A stretch of DNA of 64,000 bases from Psychromonas sp. Urea-02u-13 (lineage in GTDB: Bacteria; Pseudomonadota; Gammaproteobacteria; Enterobacterales; Psychromonadaceae): the NCBI RefSeq assembly GCF_002835995.1, contig NZ_PJBZ01000043.1:62001-126000 (forward strand), read 5' to 3'. How positions within the stretch are numbered: position 1 is the stretch's first letter; every line of letters begins with the position of its first letter. The position numbers were made by a program, and so were the translations under genes. Below the pieces are notes generated by a model. That model had not been told where the DNA came from, searched no databases, and saw nothing but the letters and a program-made list of their open reading frames with translations. This document shows, piece by piece, positions 1 through 9,680 of the stretch.

Positions 1-336
1 GACATACAGCCACATCGCACTTTCTGTTAATAGTACCTTTTGACCTTTACTGCGTTGGTTTAGCATAGTCACGCGCGAGTCTCCTTGCTCATTGACTTGA
101 ATGAAGAACTCACTGCTTTGTTGTTTCTCTTCGTTTTTATAAAGAGTTAATGCGCTTTTTAGCTCACCACTTTTAAAAGGCATACGGTAACTGTCCGCTG
201 CTATTATCCATGCTTGTACTTGTTGCTCTGTTTCAGTGGCAAAACTTGTTGATGTAACTAGGGTTAAAAATCCCAATAGGGTTAACCTGCCAAATGAAGC
301 GATGTATCTTAGTAACGAATCTATAAGCCTTGGCAT
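1..336 (-). CDS. LolA-like outer-membrane lipoprotein-sorting family protein (3' end outside window)
   Basis: The first 112 codons of a gene that runs off the left edge. The start ATG (334-336) is preceded by AAGGAAATATT on the minus strand. The N-terminus has a basic stretch and a hydrophobic segment ending in TSFA, a likely signal peptide, followed by WIIAADSYRMPF and a beta-rich region typical of the LolA/outer-membrane lipoprotein-sorting fold. Such proteins often sit next to FtsX-type ABC permeases, as here: the permease stop lies 10 bases upstream, so it is the fourth gene of the minus-strand ABC operon. The family call comes from recollected similarity plus context; without the C-terminus it is moderate. 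Confidence 0.6.
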   Translation of the reverse strand, partial: MPRLIDSLLRYIASFGRLTLLGFLTLVTSTSFATETEQQVQAWIIAADSYRMPFKSGELKSALTLYKNEEKQQSSEFFIQVNEQGDSRVTMLNQRSKGQKVLLTESAMWLYV

Positions 337-346
337 AATATTTCCT

Positions 347-1585
347 TTAATAGTGATTAATGGCATTGATAACATCCATTTTTAGCATTTTTTTAGCCGG
401 TAACCAGGCTGCTAGGGTACAACTCGCTAACATCGCCATACTGATGAATAAAATAGCGGGCAGATCCCAATTGATAAAAAGGGGATAACCGATACTTCGA
501 CCGGGAAGAGGGGGCATTTCAAACTGGCTGATGTTGATAAACACAATCACTAAACTTGCGCTTACAATACCGCTGAGAATGCCGCATAAACCAACAATAA
601 AACCCTCTAACGCAAATAGTGCGCTAATACGTTGTTGGCTAAAACCTAAGGCGCGTAATGTGCCTGATTCTGCAACGCGCTCCATAATGGCCATCACCAT
701 GGTATTGTTAACTGAAAGTAATACCACCAAGAGAATAATGCAACCCATCACACCAAAGATGTTGTTATATAGGCTGACTACATTTTGGTAATAGGGGAAC
801 AGTTGTAACCAGTTTTTTTGTGTTACGTGATTTATCTGTTGCGATATTTGTTGGCTGATTTTATCGGTATCGCGGGTTTCATTTAATGAAATAACTAAAC
901 GATTAACACTATCGGAGTCACGTAATATTTTAGCCGCGCTAACGGGAATCATGACACTGCGTGCATCCATTTCAGGAATACCTGAGCGGTTAATACCCAC
1001 CACTACGACATCAATCGCATTAATGCCCTGATAAGCGGTGCTCGCGAGTAAGGTGATTGAATCACCGACCCTCACTTTAAGATCTCGTGCTAAAACGTCA
1101 CCAATAACGGCAGTGTAAATATCTTGTTCATTAATAGTGGTATCTTGAACCACGTTATAGGGCAGGTTTTTGCCTTTTATAATCGGGGTGAATAAGGTTA
1201 TCTTTTGTTCTTTCGCAATATTCACTCCTCGGCCCATAATGGCAATGGTGATATCACCCGTGGAAGCGAGGCCTTCAAATAAAATACGCTCGGTGCTTAA
1301 ACGCACTTCGGGCATGGTTGCCAGTTGTTGCTGAATTTTCTGTTGTTGGATTGCGCTAAAACCGCCTTGGTCGATCTCTTTATCACTAAAGGCATTGGGT
1401 AAGGCAAGCTGAATATGGCCAAGCCCACCTTGAATGGTACTTTCACGTAGCCCCTCGTAACTTGCTAATACATAACCGGCCGCAATTATCAGTGAGAACG
1501 CGCCAAGCGCAACAATAGAGACAGCGATTAATGAACGTCGTGTATTACGAATCACGTTTAACCAGCTGAGTTTAAGCCACTTCAT
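347..1585 (-). CDS. ABC transporter permease, FtsX/LolC/MacB type
   Basis: About 412-residue inner-membrane permease. One N-terminal membrane segment is followed by a large periplasmic MacB-PCD-like domain and three C-terminal membrane segments (around ILLVVLLSVNNTMVMA, FIVGLCGILSGIVSASLVI and AILFISMAMLASCTLAAWLP), the classic LolC/FtsX layout. LRALGFSQQRISALFALEG matches the conserved FtsX-domain coupling region. The ATG at 1585 is chosen over one 36 bases upstream because AAGGAAG sits just before it and the protein then begins MKWLKLSWLNVIRNTRRS, typical for the family. It overlaps the end of the ATPase gene by 14 bases, so translation is probably coupled. With the LolA-like gene beside it, it may move lipid-linked or lipoprotein cargo rather than drugs; the substrate is unknown. 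Confidence 0.85.
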   Translation of the reverse strand: MKWLKLSWLNVIRNTRRSLIAVSIVALGAFSLIIAAGYVLASYEGLRESTIQGGLGHIQLALPNAFSDKEIDQGGFSAIQQQKIQQQLATMPEVRLSTERILFEGLASTGDITIAIMGRGVNIAKEQKITLFTPIIKGKNLPYNVVQDTTINEQDIYTAVIGDVLARDLKVRVGDSITLLASTAYQGINAIDVVVVGINRSGIPEMDARSVMIPVSAAKILRDSDSVNRLVISLNETRDTDKISQQISQQINHVTQKNWLQLFPYYQNVVSLYNNIFGVMGCIILLVVLLSVNNTMVMAIMERVAESGTLRALGFSQQRISALFALEGFIVGLCGILSGIVSASLVIVFINISQFEMPPLPGRSIGYPLFINWDLPAILFISMAMLASCTLAAWLPAKKMLKMDVINAINHY

Positions 1586-2273
1586 AGTTACTTCCTTGTG
1601 ATGATTGTAAAACGCCATCATTGAGTGTGATGGTGCGATCTATATGTGTCAGCAAGCGTTGATCGTGTGAGGAAAAAAGCACGGTTAATCCGGAGGCTTG
1701 ATTCATCTCTTTAAGTAATAACATCAGTTGCAATGCCGAGTGGCTATCTAAATTAGCCGTGGGTTCATCGGCTAATAACAGCGCAGGCGAGCTAACTAAT
1801 GCACGTGCCACCGCGACACGTTGTTGCTGACCACCCGAAAGCTGTTTGGGTTTATGATGTAGACGATTGGCCAGACCTACTTTTTCGAGTATCTGAGCGC
1901 TCTTTTCTAATCGTTGTTTTTGACTGAGGTTAGTGAGCAATAACGGCATTTGAACATTCTCAAGCGCACTTAATACGGGGTTCAAATTAAAATTTTGGAA
2001 AATAAACCCTAACTTCTGTGCACGAAACTTCTGTAACTCGAGCTGGTTTTTAAAATTAATGCTTTGATTAAATAACTGCACTTCACCGCTGGTGGGTTTA
2101 TCTAATGTGCCAATAATATTAAGCAGGGTGCTTTTACCACTGCCTGAATAACCATTAATAGCAACAAACTCTCCTTGTTGAATAGACAGATTAACGCCTT
2201 TTAATGCGTGGATCGTTTCTAAACCCTGCTGAAACGTTTTATGTAAATCGCTCACTTCAATTAACGTTTTCAT
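1572..2273 (-). CDS. ABC transporter ATP-binding protein, LolD/MacB type
   Basis: 233-residue ATPase that powers the adjacent FtsX-type permease from the cytoplasmic side. Visible motifs in order: Walker A GYSGSGKS (about residues 41-48), Q-loop FIFQNFNLNPVLSALENV, ABC signature LSGGQQQRVAVARAL, Walker B ALLLADEPTANLD and the switch histidine in LFSSHDQR. The NLDS after Walker B and the overall length are typical of the LolD/MacB/FtsE subgroup. Only 10 bases separate it from the upstream periplasmic gene, and it overlaps the permease by 14 bases. No second permease is present, so the transporter is probably a permease homodimer plus two ATPases. Confidence 0.92.
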   Translation of the reverse strand: MKTLIEVSDLHKTFQQGLETIHALKGVNLSIQQGEFVAINGYSGSGKSTLLNIIGTLDKPTSGEVQLFNQSINFKNQLELQKFRAQKLGFIFQNFNLNPVLSALENVQMPLLLTNLSQKQRLEKSAQILEKVGLANRLHHKPKQLSGGQQQRVAVARALVSSPALLLADEPTANLDSHSALQLMLLLKEMNQASGLTVLFSSHDQRLLTHIDRTITLNDGVLQSSQGSNYEVA

Positions 2274-2283
2274 CGCTGCCTCC

Positions 2284-2847
2284 TTAGCGCTGCAGATAAT
2301 CGGCTAATATGTCATTTGTTTGTGTTTGTAAATATTCAGGCAAGTGATTAAACGCAGGGTGTTGAACGGCATGGCTTAAGGTATCGATAGTGGCTTGTTG
2401 TTGTTTAAAAAAACCAGGTAGTTCAGCGGTGGTTAATCCAAAGGTTAAATCGGCATTAAGTCGCTCAGCACTGCTTACATCAAATTTATTTTGTATCGCT
2501 TGATAAGCGAGTTCCATTTTATCAATACAGCGATTAACTGAATTGACTTGATTCCAAGGCATCCAGGCATCACGACCAACTAAACAATGACTGCTGCCTA
2601 CGTAAAGTTGCGCGAGGGTATTATTAGGGTGTGCGTTTAAGTAACTTTCAAAGGCTTGCAGGTTCTTATCGGCATTGAATTGTTCAAGTTGTGTTTGACG
2701 AAATTGTTGGTTGAGTGTTTGCCAATCTAATAAAGGTGTCGCGGCTTGTACTGAAAAACTGCACAGGCAGGTAAAAGTGGTTGCTAATATTTTATGCTTT
2801 ATTGTGTGCTTAAGTGTGTTGTTAAATCGGTCGTTAAGAAGGCTCAT
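2284..2847 (-). CDS. Exported helical (TPR-like) protein of the ABC operon
   Basis: 187 residues. The N-terminus is long and polar with a hydrophobic segment (ILATTFTCLCSFS) ending in VQA, consistent with signal peptidase I cleavage into the periplasm. The mature part looks all-helical, with an ALA-rich TPR-like turn (FESYLNAHPNNTLAQLYVGSSH) and conserved cysteines near 108 and 127. It is the first gene of the minus-strand operon: RBS AAAGGAA lies ahead of the start and 10 bases separate it from the ATPase. I do not recognise a named family. A periplasmic accessory or cargo-binding role for the transporter is inferred from position only. Confidence 0.65.
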   Translation of the reverse strand: MSLLNDRFNNTLKHTIKHKILATTFTCLCSFSVQAATPLLDWQTLNQQFRQTQLEQFNADKNLQAFESYLNAHPNNTLAQLYVGSSHCLVGRDAWMPWNQVNSVNRCIDKMELAYQAIQNKFDVSSAERLNADLTFGLTTAELPGFFKQQQATIDTLSHAVQHPAFNHLPEYLQTQTNDILADYLQR

Positions 2848-3010
2848 CGTTTTATTCCTTTAGGATTGCGAGTACGTTAAAACAGCAACAAGTATAAGGA
2901 GAGCAACTGATTGGCGGCAATTGAATTGCGATGAAGTGGGTTTTTGATGGGATAAAGTGGTCAGAATCAACTCACCCGAGTAAAAATGTGATGCGCGTGC
3001 GGTGTAAAAC

Positions 3011-3039
3011 TCGACTCTCACAAAAAGCATGTTTATAAT
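3011..3039 (+). promoter_or_regulatory. Candidate sigma-70 promoter for tig
   Basis: TCGACT (-35, 4 of 6 matches to TTGACA) and TATAAT (-10, perfect) are separated by 17 bases, about 160 bases before the tig start. It is the best feature in the 351-base gap 2848-3198; nothing else in that gap looks coding. Confidence 0.5.
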
Positions 3040-3198
3040 GGCGCGTCTTAAATTTCATCAATCAATTTGATTTTTAGTTCTTAACAAGAAAATATCAGGC
3101 TTTTTTTAGACTAGCCCTTGTAATCTCTTAGTTTGCCCTCACTTTAAGCAACAGATTAAGAATTTTAAAAATACTAACGTAAAGATAAAGGAAAACAC

Positions 3199-4509
3199 AT
3201 GCAAGTTTCTGTAGAAGCATCTCAAGGCCTAGAACGTACACTAACAATTTCTGTTGCTGCTGAAGTATTCGAAAAAGAATTTGATAGCCGTATTCGCCAA
3301 TTATCAAAAACACAACGTGTTGACGGTTTCCGTGCTGGTAAAGTACCTGCTTCAGTTATCATGAAACGTTTTGGCGCTGCTGTTGAAAACGAAGTAGCGG
3401 GCGAAGTAATGCAACGCAACTTTTTTGAAGCAATCATGGCTGAGAAATTAAACCCAGCTGGCGCACCAAAAGTTGAACCTAAATCACGTAAAAAAGGTGA
3501 AGAGTTTGTTTTCACTGCTACGTTTGAAGTTTACCCAGAAGTTAAATTAGCAGAACTTGCTGAACTTACTGTTGAAAAAGAAACTGCTGAAGTAACTGAT
3601 GCAGATCTTGATAAAATGATTGGTACTCTACGTAAGCAACATGCTACATGGACTGAAGTTGAAACTGATTCTGTTGACGGCAACCAAGTAACGGTTGACT
3701 TCGAAGGTTCTATCGACGGCGAAGTATTTGAAGGCGGTAAAGCTGAAGCTTTCCAAATCGTATTGGGTTCTGACCGTATGATTCCTGGTTTCGAATCAGG
3801 CATCGTTGGTAATAAAGTAGGAAGCGAATTCTCTATCGAAGTTAACTTCCCTGCTGAATACCACGCTGAAAACCTAAAAGGTAAAGCTGCACAATTTGCT
3901 ATCAAACTAACTAAAGTTGAAGAGCAAATTTTACCAGAAATTACTGAAGAATTTGTTAAAAAATTCGGCGTAGAAAGTGGCGATATTGAAGCACTTAAAA
4001 CTGACGTTAAACAAAACATGCAACGTGAACTTGAGCAAGTGCTTAAAAACAATGCAAAAGATGTTGTATTAACAGCATTAGTTGAAGGTAACGTTATTGA
4101 AGTGCCACAAGCATTAGTTGCTGGTGAAGTAGATGTTCTTCGCAAACAAGCGATGGAACGTTACGGTAAGCAAATGGACCCTAAAAACATGCCAGAGCTT
4201 CCAGCTGAATTGTTCTCTGAGCAAGCTGAAAAGCGCGTTAAAGTAGGTCTTCTATTAGGCGAAGTGATCAAAACGAACGAACTAAAAGTTGATCAAGCTA
4301 AAGTAGCATCACTGATTGAGTCTGCAGCTTCTGCATACGAAAACCCAACTGAAGTGATCGAGTACTACAAAAATAATAAAGAGATGATGCAAAACATGGA
4401 AAATGTTGCATTAGAAGAGCAAGCGGTTGATTTTATCATTGAAAAAGCTAAAGTAAGCGAAGTGAATAAATCGTTTGATGACGTGATGAACAAAACTGCT
4501 GCACAATAA
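3199..4509 (+). CDS. tig: Trigger factor (ribosome-associated chaperone and prolyl isomerase)
   Basis: 436 residues, close to the E. coli length of 432. Trigger factor binds ribosomal protein L23 at the exit tunnel and shields nascent chains. The ribosome-docking signature GFRAGKVP is at residues 43-50; an FKBP-type isomerase domain lies around 150-245 ([15 protein letters not shown], then a [12 protein letters not shown] turn); the rest is the SurA-like helical C-terminal chaperone arm. The start is supported by AAAGGAAAACAC immediately ahead. It heads the tig-clpP-clpX-lon block, the standard order in gammaproteobacteria. The coding sequence is rich in preferred codons, as expected for a highly expressed gene. 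Confidence 0.98.
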   Translation: MQVSVEASQGLERTLTISVAAEVFEKEFDSRIRQLSKTQRVDGFRAGKVPASVIMKRFGAAVENEVAGEVMQRNFFEAIMAEKLNPAGAPKVEPKSRKKGEEFVFTATFEVYPEVKLAELAELTVEKETAEVTDADLDKMIGTLRKQHATWTEVETDSVDGNQVTVDFEGSIDGEVFEGGKAEAFQIVLGSDRMIPGFESGIVGNKVGSEFSIEVNFPAEYHAENLKGKAAQFAIKLTKVEEQILPEITEEFVKKFGVESGDIEALKTDVKQNMQRELEQVLKNNAKDVVLTALVEGNVIEVPQALVAGEVDVLRKQAMERYGKQMDPKNMPELPAELFSEQAEKRVKVGLLLGEVIKTNELKVDQAKVASLIESAASAYENPTEVIEYYKNNKEMMQNMENVALEEQAVDFIIEKAKVSEVNKSFDDVMNKTAAQ

Positions 4510-4553
4510 TTTTACGTTTAGCGTAAAAATTGTAGCAACTGTTTAAGTTTTGA

Positions 4554-4585
4554 ATGGCTCGTGTGATATCACTCGGGCCATTTTT
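4554..4585 (+). terminator. Rho-independent terminator after tig
   Basis: ATGGCTCGTGTGA pairs with TCACTCGGGCCAT (one mismatch, one G-T pair) around a minimal loop, followed by TTTTT. A weaker hairpin, TTTTACG-TTTAG-CGTAAAA at 4510-4528, comes just after the tig stop. clpP therefore probably has its own promoter within 4586-4636 or is served by read-through. Confidence 0.75.
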
Positions 4586-4636
4586 CATTCATCGCGCCCA
4601 TAGTTAACACTCAATTACACAATTTTAGGATAGAAA

Positions 4637-5257
4637 ATGTCAAACCCATTTGCTGGAAGTACTGATCCAATTAATAATACGCTTATACCAATGGTTGTAG
4701 AACAAACAGCAAAAGGTGAGCGCTCATACGATATTTATTCTCGTCTTTTAAAAGAGCGTGTTATCTTTTTGACTGGCCCTGTTGAAGACCACATGGCTAA
4801 CGTTATTGCTGCTCAGTTACTGTTTTTAGAGTCTGAAAGCCCAGAAAAAGATATTTTTATCTACATCAATTCGCCAGGCGGTTCAATTAGTGCTGGTATG
4901 GCAATTTACGATACAATGCAATTCATTAAACCAGATGTAAGCACTGTTTGTATGGGGATGGCTGCGAGCATGGGCGCATTCTTATTAGCAAGTGGCGCTG
5001 AAGGTAAACGTCATTGTTTACCAAACGCTAAAGTGATGATTCATCAACCACTTGGCGGTTTCCAAGGGCAAGCATCTGACTTTGAAATTCATGCAAAAGA
5101 GATTTTGGCAACAAAACAACGCATGAACGAGTTATTGGCTTTCCATACTGGTAAAGACATTGAAGTAATACAGCAAGATACAGACCGTGATAACTTTATG
5201 CGCGCTAATGAAGCCGTAGAGTACGGTATCGTAGACTCTGTATTAACTAAGCGATAA
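4637..5257 (+). CDS. clpP: ATP-dependent Clp protease proteolytic subunit
   Basis: 206-residue serine protease that forms the 14-subunit barrel degrading substrates delivered by ClpX or ClpA. The catalytic triad is at the E. coli precursor positions: Ser111 in GMAASMGAF, His136 in MIHQPLGG and Asp185 in TDRDNFM. The oxyanion loop SPGGSISAG is intact. A short N-terminal propeptide precedes IPMVVEQTA, as usual. It lies 24 bases upstream of clpX, so the two should be co-transcribed. RBS TTAGGATAGAAA supports the start. Confidence 0.98.
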   Translation: MSNPFAGSTDPINNTLIPMVVEQTAKGERSYDIYSRLLKERVIFLTGPVEDHMANVIAAQLLFLESESPEKDIFIYINSPGGSISAGMAIYDTMQFIKPDVSTVCMGMAASMGAFLLASGAEGKRHCLPNAKVMIHQPLGGFQGQASDFEIHAKEILATKQRMNELLAFHTGKDIEVIQQDTDRDNFMRANEAVEYGIVDSVLTKR

Positions 5258-5281
5258 TCGACAAGAATTAAAGGAAGAACT

Positions 5282-6568
5282 ATGACAGATAAACAAGGCG
5301 ATAATAGCAGCCTGCTTTATTGCTCTTTTTGTGGAAAGAGTCAGCATGAAGTCAAAAAACTGATCGCAGGTCCTTCAGTTTATATTTGTAATGAATGTGT
5401 TGATCTTTGTGACGATATTATCAAAGAAGAGATCGCTGAAATAAGCAACGCGATTGATACCGATACGTCAGATAAGAAATTACCAACACCTCATGAAATT
5501 CGCGCGAATTTAGATGATTATGTTATCGGTCAAGATACGGCTAAAAAAGTATTAGCGGTGGCTGTTTATAATCATTACAAACGTCTTAAACATGGCGATG
5601 TTGCAAATGGTGTTGAACTAAGTAAAAGTAATATCTTGCTAATTGGTCCAACGGGTAGTGGTAAAACATTACTGGCTGAAACAATGGCACGTTTATTAGA
5701 TGTTCCTTTTACAATGGCGGATGCAACAACATTAACTGAAGCCGGTTATGTTGGTGAAGATGTTGAAAACATCATTCAGAAGTTATTACAGAAATGTGAT
5801 TACGATCCTGAGAAAGCACAGCGTGGCATTATCTATATCGATGAAATTGATAAGATAACGCGTAAATCTGAAAACCCATCTATCACACGTGATGTATCGG
5901 GTGAAGGTGTGCAACAAGCATTGCTTAAACTGATTGAAGGTACGGTTGCGTCTATTCCTCCACAGGGCGGACGTAAGCATCCAAATCAAGAGTTTATTCA
6001 AGTAGACACCTCTAAGATATTGTTTATCTGTGGTGGTGCATTCTCTGGTCTTGATGGCATTATTGAACAACGTATTGATACGGGCGCAGGTATTGGCTTT
6101 GGCGCAACAGTACGTGATAAAGACAATAAAGCATCATTAAGCGATACTTTTAAGAAAGTAGAGCCTCAAGATTTAACTAAATATGGTCTGATTCCAGAGT
6201 TCATTGGCCGTTTACCGGTTATTGCAACACTGACTGAATTAGATGAAGAAGCACTTGTTGAAATTTTAACTGCACCTAAAAATGCAATTACTAAACAATA
6301 TGCAGCACTATTTGGTTTAGAAGATGTTGAACTTGAGTTCCGCCATGAAGCCTTACTCGCTATCGCTAAAAAAGCGATGACACGTAAAACCGGTGCACGT
6401 GGTTTACGTTCAATTGTTGAGTCTGTGTTATTAGAAACAATGTATGACCTACCATCGGTCGACAATGTGGCTAAAGTGGTTGTTGATGAGAAAGTAATTT
6501 CAGGTGATTCAAGCCCATTACTTATCTATTCAGAAGAGCAAGCAAAGTTAGTTTCGTCTGATAAATAA
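5282..6568 (+). CDS. clpX: ATP-dependent unfoldase ClpX
   Basis: 428-residue AAA+ unfoldase that recognises tagged substrates and threads them into ClpP. The N-terminal zinc-binding domain has Cys14, Cys17, Cys36 and Cys39 (CSFCGKS and CNEC). Walker A GPTGSGKT lies near residue 121, Walker B is [10 protein letters not shown], the pore loop GYVGEDVE follows and the ClpP-docking IGF loop is [10 protein letters not shown]. Sensor 2 is GARGLR near the C-terminus. All motifs are canonical. RBS AAAGGAAGAACT precedes the ATG. The transcript ends at a strong terminator just downstream. Confidence 0.98.
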   Translation: MTDKQGDNSSLLYCSFCGKSQHEVKKLIAGPSVYICNECVDLCDDIIKEEIAEISNAIDTDTSDKKLPTPHEIRANLDDYVIGQDTAKKVLAVAVYNHYKRLKHGDVANGVELSKSNILLIGPTGSGKTLLAETMARLLDVPFTMADATTLTEAGYVGEDVENIIQKLLQKCDYDPEKAQRGIIYIDEIDKITRKSENPSITRDVSGEGVQQALLKLIEGTVASIPPQGGRKHPNQEFIQVDTSKILFICGGAFSGLDGIIEQRIDTGAGIGFGATVRDKDNKASLSDTFKKVEPQDLTKYGLIPEFIGRLPVIATLTELDEEALVEILTAPKNAITKQYAALFGLEDVELEFRHEALLAIAKKAMTRKTGARGLRSIVESVLLETMYDLPSVDNVAKVVVDEKVISGDSSPLLIYSEEQAKLVSSDK

Positions 6569-6591
6569 ACAATTTTGTAATTAATTGTTAT

Positions 6592-6618
6592 AAAAGGGAG
6601 CCTTAGGCTCCCTTTTTT
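6592..6618 (+). terminator. Rho-independent terminator after clpX
   Basis: Perfect 7-base GC-rich stem GGGAGCC / GGCTCCC with TTA loop, flanked by AAAA and TTTTTT. It separates clpPX from lon. Confidence 0.93.
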
Positions 6619-6628
6619 CATTTCAGAC

Positions 6629-6657
6629 CTTGAAAAAAATCCTAACATCCCCAGTAT
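6629..6657 (+). promoter_or_regulatory. Sigma-32 (heat-shock) type promoter for lon
   Basis: CTTGAAA, then 13 bases, then CCCCAGTAT. The RpoH consensus is CTTGAAA-N(13-15)-CCCCATnT, so the -35 is perfect and the -10 nearly so. It lies 66 bases before the lon start and just after the clpX terminator, where the E. coli lon heat-shock promoter also lies. Confidence 0.82.
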
Positions 6658-6722
6658 TAATAATTCAATGTGTATTTAATTTACCTCTTTTTAATGACGG
6701 GTAAATATTTTCTGGGGAATTT

Positions 6723-9092
6723 ATGAAAACTGAATCAGAGCTGCAACTAACCCTGCCTGTTTTACCACTGCGTGATGTAGTGGTGTACCCGCATATGGTC
6801 ATTCCACTATTTGTTGGCCGTAAAAAATCGATTAACTGTTTAGAAGCTGCTATGGAGCAGGGAAAAAAAGTATTATTGGTTGCCCAAACAGAGGCTTCTT
6901 TAGACGATCCTAAAATGGAAGACCTCTACAGTGTTGGTACTGTGGCAAATATTTTACAGCTATTAAAATTGCCCGATGGCACTGTAAAAGTATTAGTAGA
7001 AGGTGTGCAACGTGCGCAACTTATTAACAATATTGAAAACAAAGATTACTTCTTTTCTGAAATTGAATTATTAGAAAGCGAAGAAGTGGATAATGAAGAA
7101 GAAGATGCATTAGTACGTAGCGTACTGACACAATTTGAATCTTACATTAAGTTAAATAAAAAAATTCCACCTGAAGTATTAGCGTCAGTGAACGGTATTG
7201 ATGAACCTGAGCGTTTAGCAGATACCATAGCCGCGCATATGCCGTTGAGTTTAGATGATAAACAAACGGCACTTGAAATTACGTCGATCACTGAACGCTT
7301 TGAATTTTTAATGGCGATGATGGAAAGCGAAGAAGACATTTTAAAAGTTGAAAAACGCATTCGCAGCCGTGTTAAAAAACAGATGGAACGCAGTCAGCGC
7401 GAGTACTACCTTAACGAGCAGATGAAAGCGATTCAAAAAGAGTTAGGTGAATCGGAAGAGGGCAGTAATGAAAATGATCTGCTTGCTCAAAAAATTGAAG
7501 AAGCAGGCATGTCTGCTGAAGCAAAAGAGAAAGCGGAAGGCGAACTTAAAAAATTAAAAATGATGTCGCCAATGTCATCTGAAGCCAGTGTTATTCGTAC
7601 TTATATCGAAAGCTTGGTGAATGTGCCGTGGAAAAAACGCTCGCCTGTTAAAAAGAGCATTGCTAAAGCGCAAGAAATTTTAGATGCAGACCATTACGGT
7701 TTAGAAAAAGTAAAAGAACGCATTTTAGAATACCTCGCCGTGCAAACACGTATCAATAAACTAAAAGGTCCAATCCTTTGTTTAGTCGGTCCTCCTGGTG
7801 TCGGTAAAACGTCATTAGGCCAATCTATTGCGCGTTCAACGGGTCGTAAGTATGTGCGTATGGCATTAGGTGGTGTACGTGATGAAGCTGAGATTCGTGG
7901 TCATCGTCGTACTTACATTGGTTCGTTACCGGGTAAAATAATTCAAAAAATGACTAAAGCGGGTGTTAAAAACCCACTGTTCTTATTAGATGAAATCGAC
8001 AAAATGGCCTCTGATATGCGTGGCGATCCTGCTTCTGCATTATTAGAAGTATTAGATCCTGAGCAAAACTCAACGTTTAACGATCACTATTTAGAAATTG
8101 ATTATGACTTAAGTGATGTTATGTTTGTTGCCACTTCAAATTCAATGAATATTCCAGGTCCGTTATTGGATCGTATGGAAGTGATTCGTCTTTCTGGTTA
8201 CACAGAAGATGAAAAAATGAATATTGCTAAAGAGCATTTGACTGACAAACAGATTAAACGCAACGGTTTGAAATCAACTGAGCTAAGCATTGATGACAGC
8301 GCGATTATCGGTATCGTTCGTTATTACACGCGTGAAGCGGGTGTGCGTGCCTTAGAGCGTGAAATCTCTAAAATATGCCGCAAAGTCGTAAAAGAAATTT
8401 TATTAGACAAAAAGCTTAAGAAAATAAACGTCACGATTGATAATCTAAAAGATTATTTAGGTGTACGCCGTTATGACTTTGGTAAAGCTGAAAATGCAAA
8501 CCAAGTTGGACAAGTAACCGGTCTTGCATATACGGAAGTTGGTGGTGAATTATTAACTATCGAAGCGACGTCAATGCCAGGTAAAGGTAAATTGAATTAC
8601 ACCGGCTCGTTAGGTGATGTCATGAAAGAGTCTATTCAAGCGGCAATGACAGTGGTACGTTCAAAAGCTGAGCAATGGCGTATTAATAGCGACTTCCATG
8701 AAAAACGCGATTTACACGTGCATGTACCAGAAGGTGCAACACCAAAAGATGGACCAAGTGCTGGCGCTGCAATGTGTACCGTAATGGTGTCTAGTTTAAC
8801 GGGGATTCCTGTTCGTGCTGATGTTGCGATGACCGGTGAAATCACACTTCGTGGTGAAATATTACCGATTGGTGGTTTAAAAGAAAAATTACTGGCAGCT
8901 CGCCGTGGTGGTATCAAAACAGTATTAATTCCTTTTGAAAATACGCGCGATTTAGAAGATATTCCGTCAAATATTAAAGATCAGTTAGAAATTAAACCGG
9001 TACGTTGGATTGACGAAGTTTTAGAGTTAGCGCTGAGTGAAAGTCTTAAAGGCTTCTCTGTCGAAAAAACACCGAAAAAAAATAAAAAATAG
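6723..9092 (+). CDS. lon: ATP-dependent protease Lon
   Basis: 789 residues, near the E. coli length of 784. A homohexameric protease that removes misfolded and regulatory proteins. The N-terminal LON substrate domain (LPVLPLRDVVVYPHMVIPL) covers about the first 205 residues and is followed by a charged coiled coil. Walker A GPPGVGKT is at about 356-363 and Walker B FLLDEIDK near 420. The catalytic Ser679 (DGPSAG) and Lys722 (GGLKEK) fall at the same numbers as in E. coli. The C-terminus ends in a basic KKNKK tail. The RBS is TGGGGAATTT. Expression is probably heat-inducible from the upstream RpoH-like promoter. Confidence 0.98.
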   Translation: MKTESELQLTLPVLPLRDVVVYPHMVIPLFVGRKKSINCLEAAMEQGKKVLLVAQTEASLDDPKMEDLYSVGTVANILQLLKLPDGTVKVLVEGVQRAQLINNIENKDYFFSEIELLESEEVDNEEEDALVRSVLTQFESYIKLNKKIPPEVLASVNGIDEPERLADTIAAHMPLSLDDKQTALEITSITERFEFLMAMMESEEDILKVEKRIRSRVKKQMERSQREYYLNEQMKAIQKELGESEEGSNENDLLAQKIEEAGMSAEAKEKAEGELKKLKMMSPMSSEASVIRTYIESLVNVPWKKRSPVKKSIAKAQEILDADHYGLEKVKERILEYLAVQTRINKLKGPILCLVGPPGVGKTSLGQSIARSTGRKYVRMALGGVRDEAEIRGHRRTYIGSLPGKIIQKMTKAGVKNPLFLLDEIDKMASDMRGDPASALLEVLDPEQNSTFNDHYLEIDYDLSDVMFVATSNSMNIPGPLLDRMEVIRLSGYTEDEKMNIAKEHLTDKQIKRNGLKSTELSIDDSAIIGIVRYYTREAGVRALEREISKICRKVVKEILLDKKLKKINVTIDNLKDYLGVRRYDFGKAENANQVGQVTGLAYTEVGGELLTIEATSMPGKGKLNYTGSLGDVMKESIQAAMTVVRSKAEQWRINSDFHEKRDLHVHVPEGATPKDGPSAGAAMCTVMVSSLTGIPVRADVAMTGEITLRGEILPIGGLKEKLLAARRGGIKTVLIPFENTRDLEDIPSNIKDQLEIKPVRWIDEVLELALSESLKGFSVEKTPKKNKK

Positions 9093-9253
9093 GTGATAAA
9101 CCGCATAAAATAGGGGCTTGTAGCAGAAAAATTACTGAATTTACTTGCACCCGCTTGCATTAAAAAGTAGCCTAACAACCAATATGTTTTAACGTGTGTT
9201 TTCACCTAGTTAGGGGGCACACCATAATTATTATAAAAAATGGGGAATTAAAA

Positions 9254-9529
9254 ATGAACAAAGGACAATTAATCGACAACATCGCTGAAAGTGCTGATAT
9301 CTCTAAAGCAGCGGCTGGCCGTGCATTAGACGCATTCATCGAAAGTGTAACTGGTGCACTTGTTGAGGGTGATACTGTTTCACTTATCGGTTTCGGTGCT
9401 TTCTCTGTAAAAGATCGCGCAGCACGTACTGGTCGTAACCCACAAACTGGCGCGCCAATCGAAATCAAAGCCGCTAAAGTTCCTGCATTCAAAGCGGGTA
9501 AATCATTAAAAGACGCTATCAACGCTTAA
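9254..9529 (+). CDS. hupB: DNA-binding protein HU-beta
   Basis: 91-residue nucleoid protein that bends DNA non-specifically. The start at 9254 ([12 protein letters not shown]) is the family start: it follows TGGGGAATTAAAA and gives the normal HU length; an open frame continues 20 codons upstream but has no role. The DNA-binding arm signature [20 protein letters not shown] is complete. Its place between lon and ppiD is the classic gammaproteobacterial order. A terminator follows, so it is likely an abundant monocistronic message. Confidence 0.97.
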   Translation: MNKGQLIDNIAESADISKAAAGRALDAFIESVTGALVEGDTVSLIGFGAFSVKDRAARTGRNPQTGAPIEIKAAKVPAFKAGKSLKDAINA

Positions 9530-9560
9530 TTCGTTGTTTGGTTAATTTTTATAATGTAAT

Positions 9561-9587
9561 AAGCGCGTCACATGATGCGCTTTTTTT
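9561..9587 (+). terminator. Rho-independent terminator after hupB
   Basis: AAGCGC / GCGCTT stem with a 10-base loop, running into TTTTTTT. Confidence 0.85.
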
Positions 9588-9680
9588 GTTTTAAACCTAG
9601 GCATAAATTGCTTTAAAAGGTTTTTAACAACTCAGTAATATAGGGATATGTACTGAGTAATAACTTATAGAGAAAAGATT

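Noticed and set aside
3531-4145. Long minus-strand open frame opposite tig
   Set aside because: Shadow of a highly biased coding sequence; Ser/Thr-rich translation with no RBS or family features.
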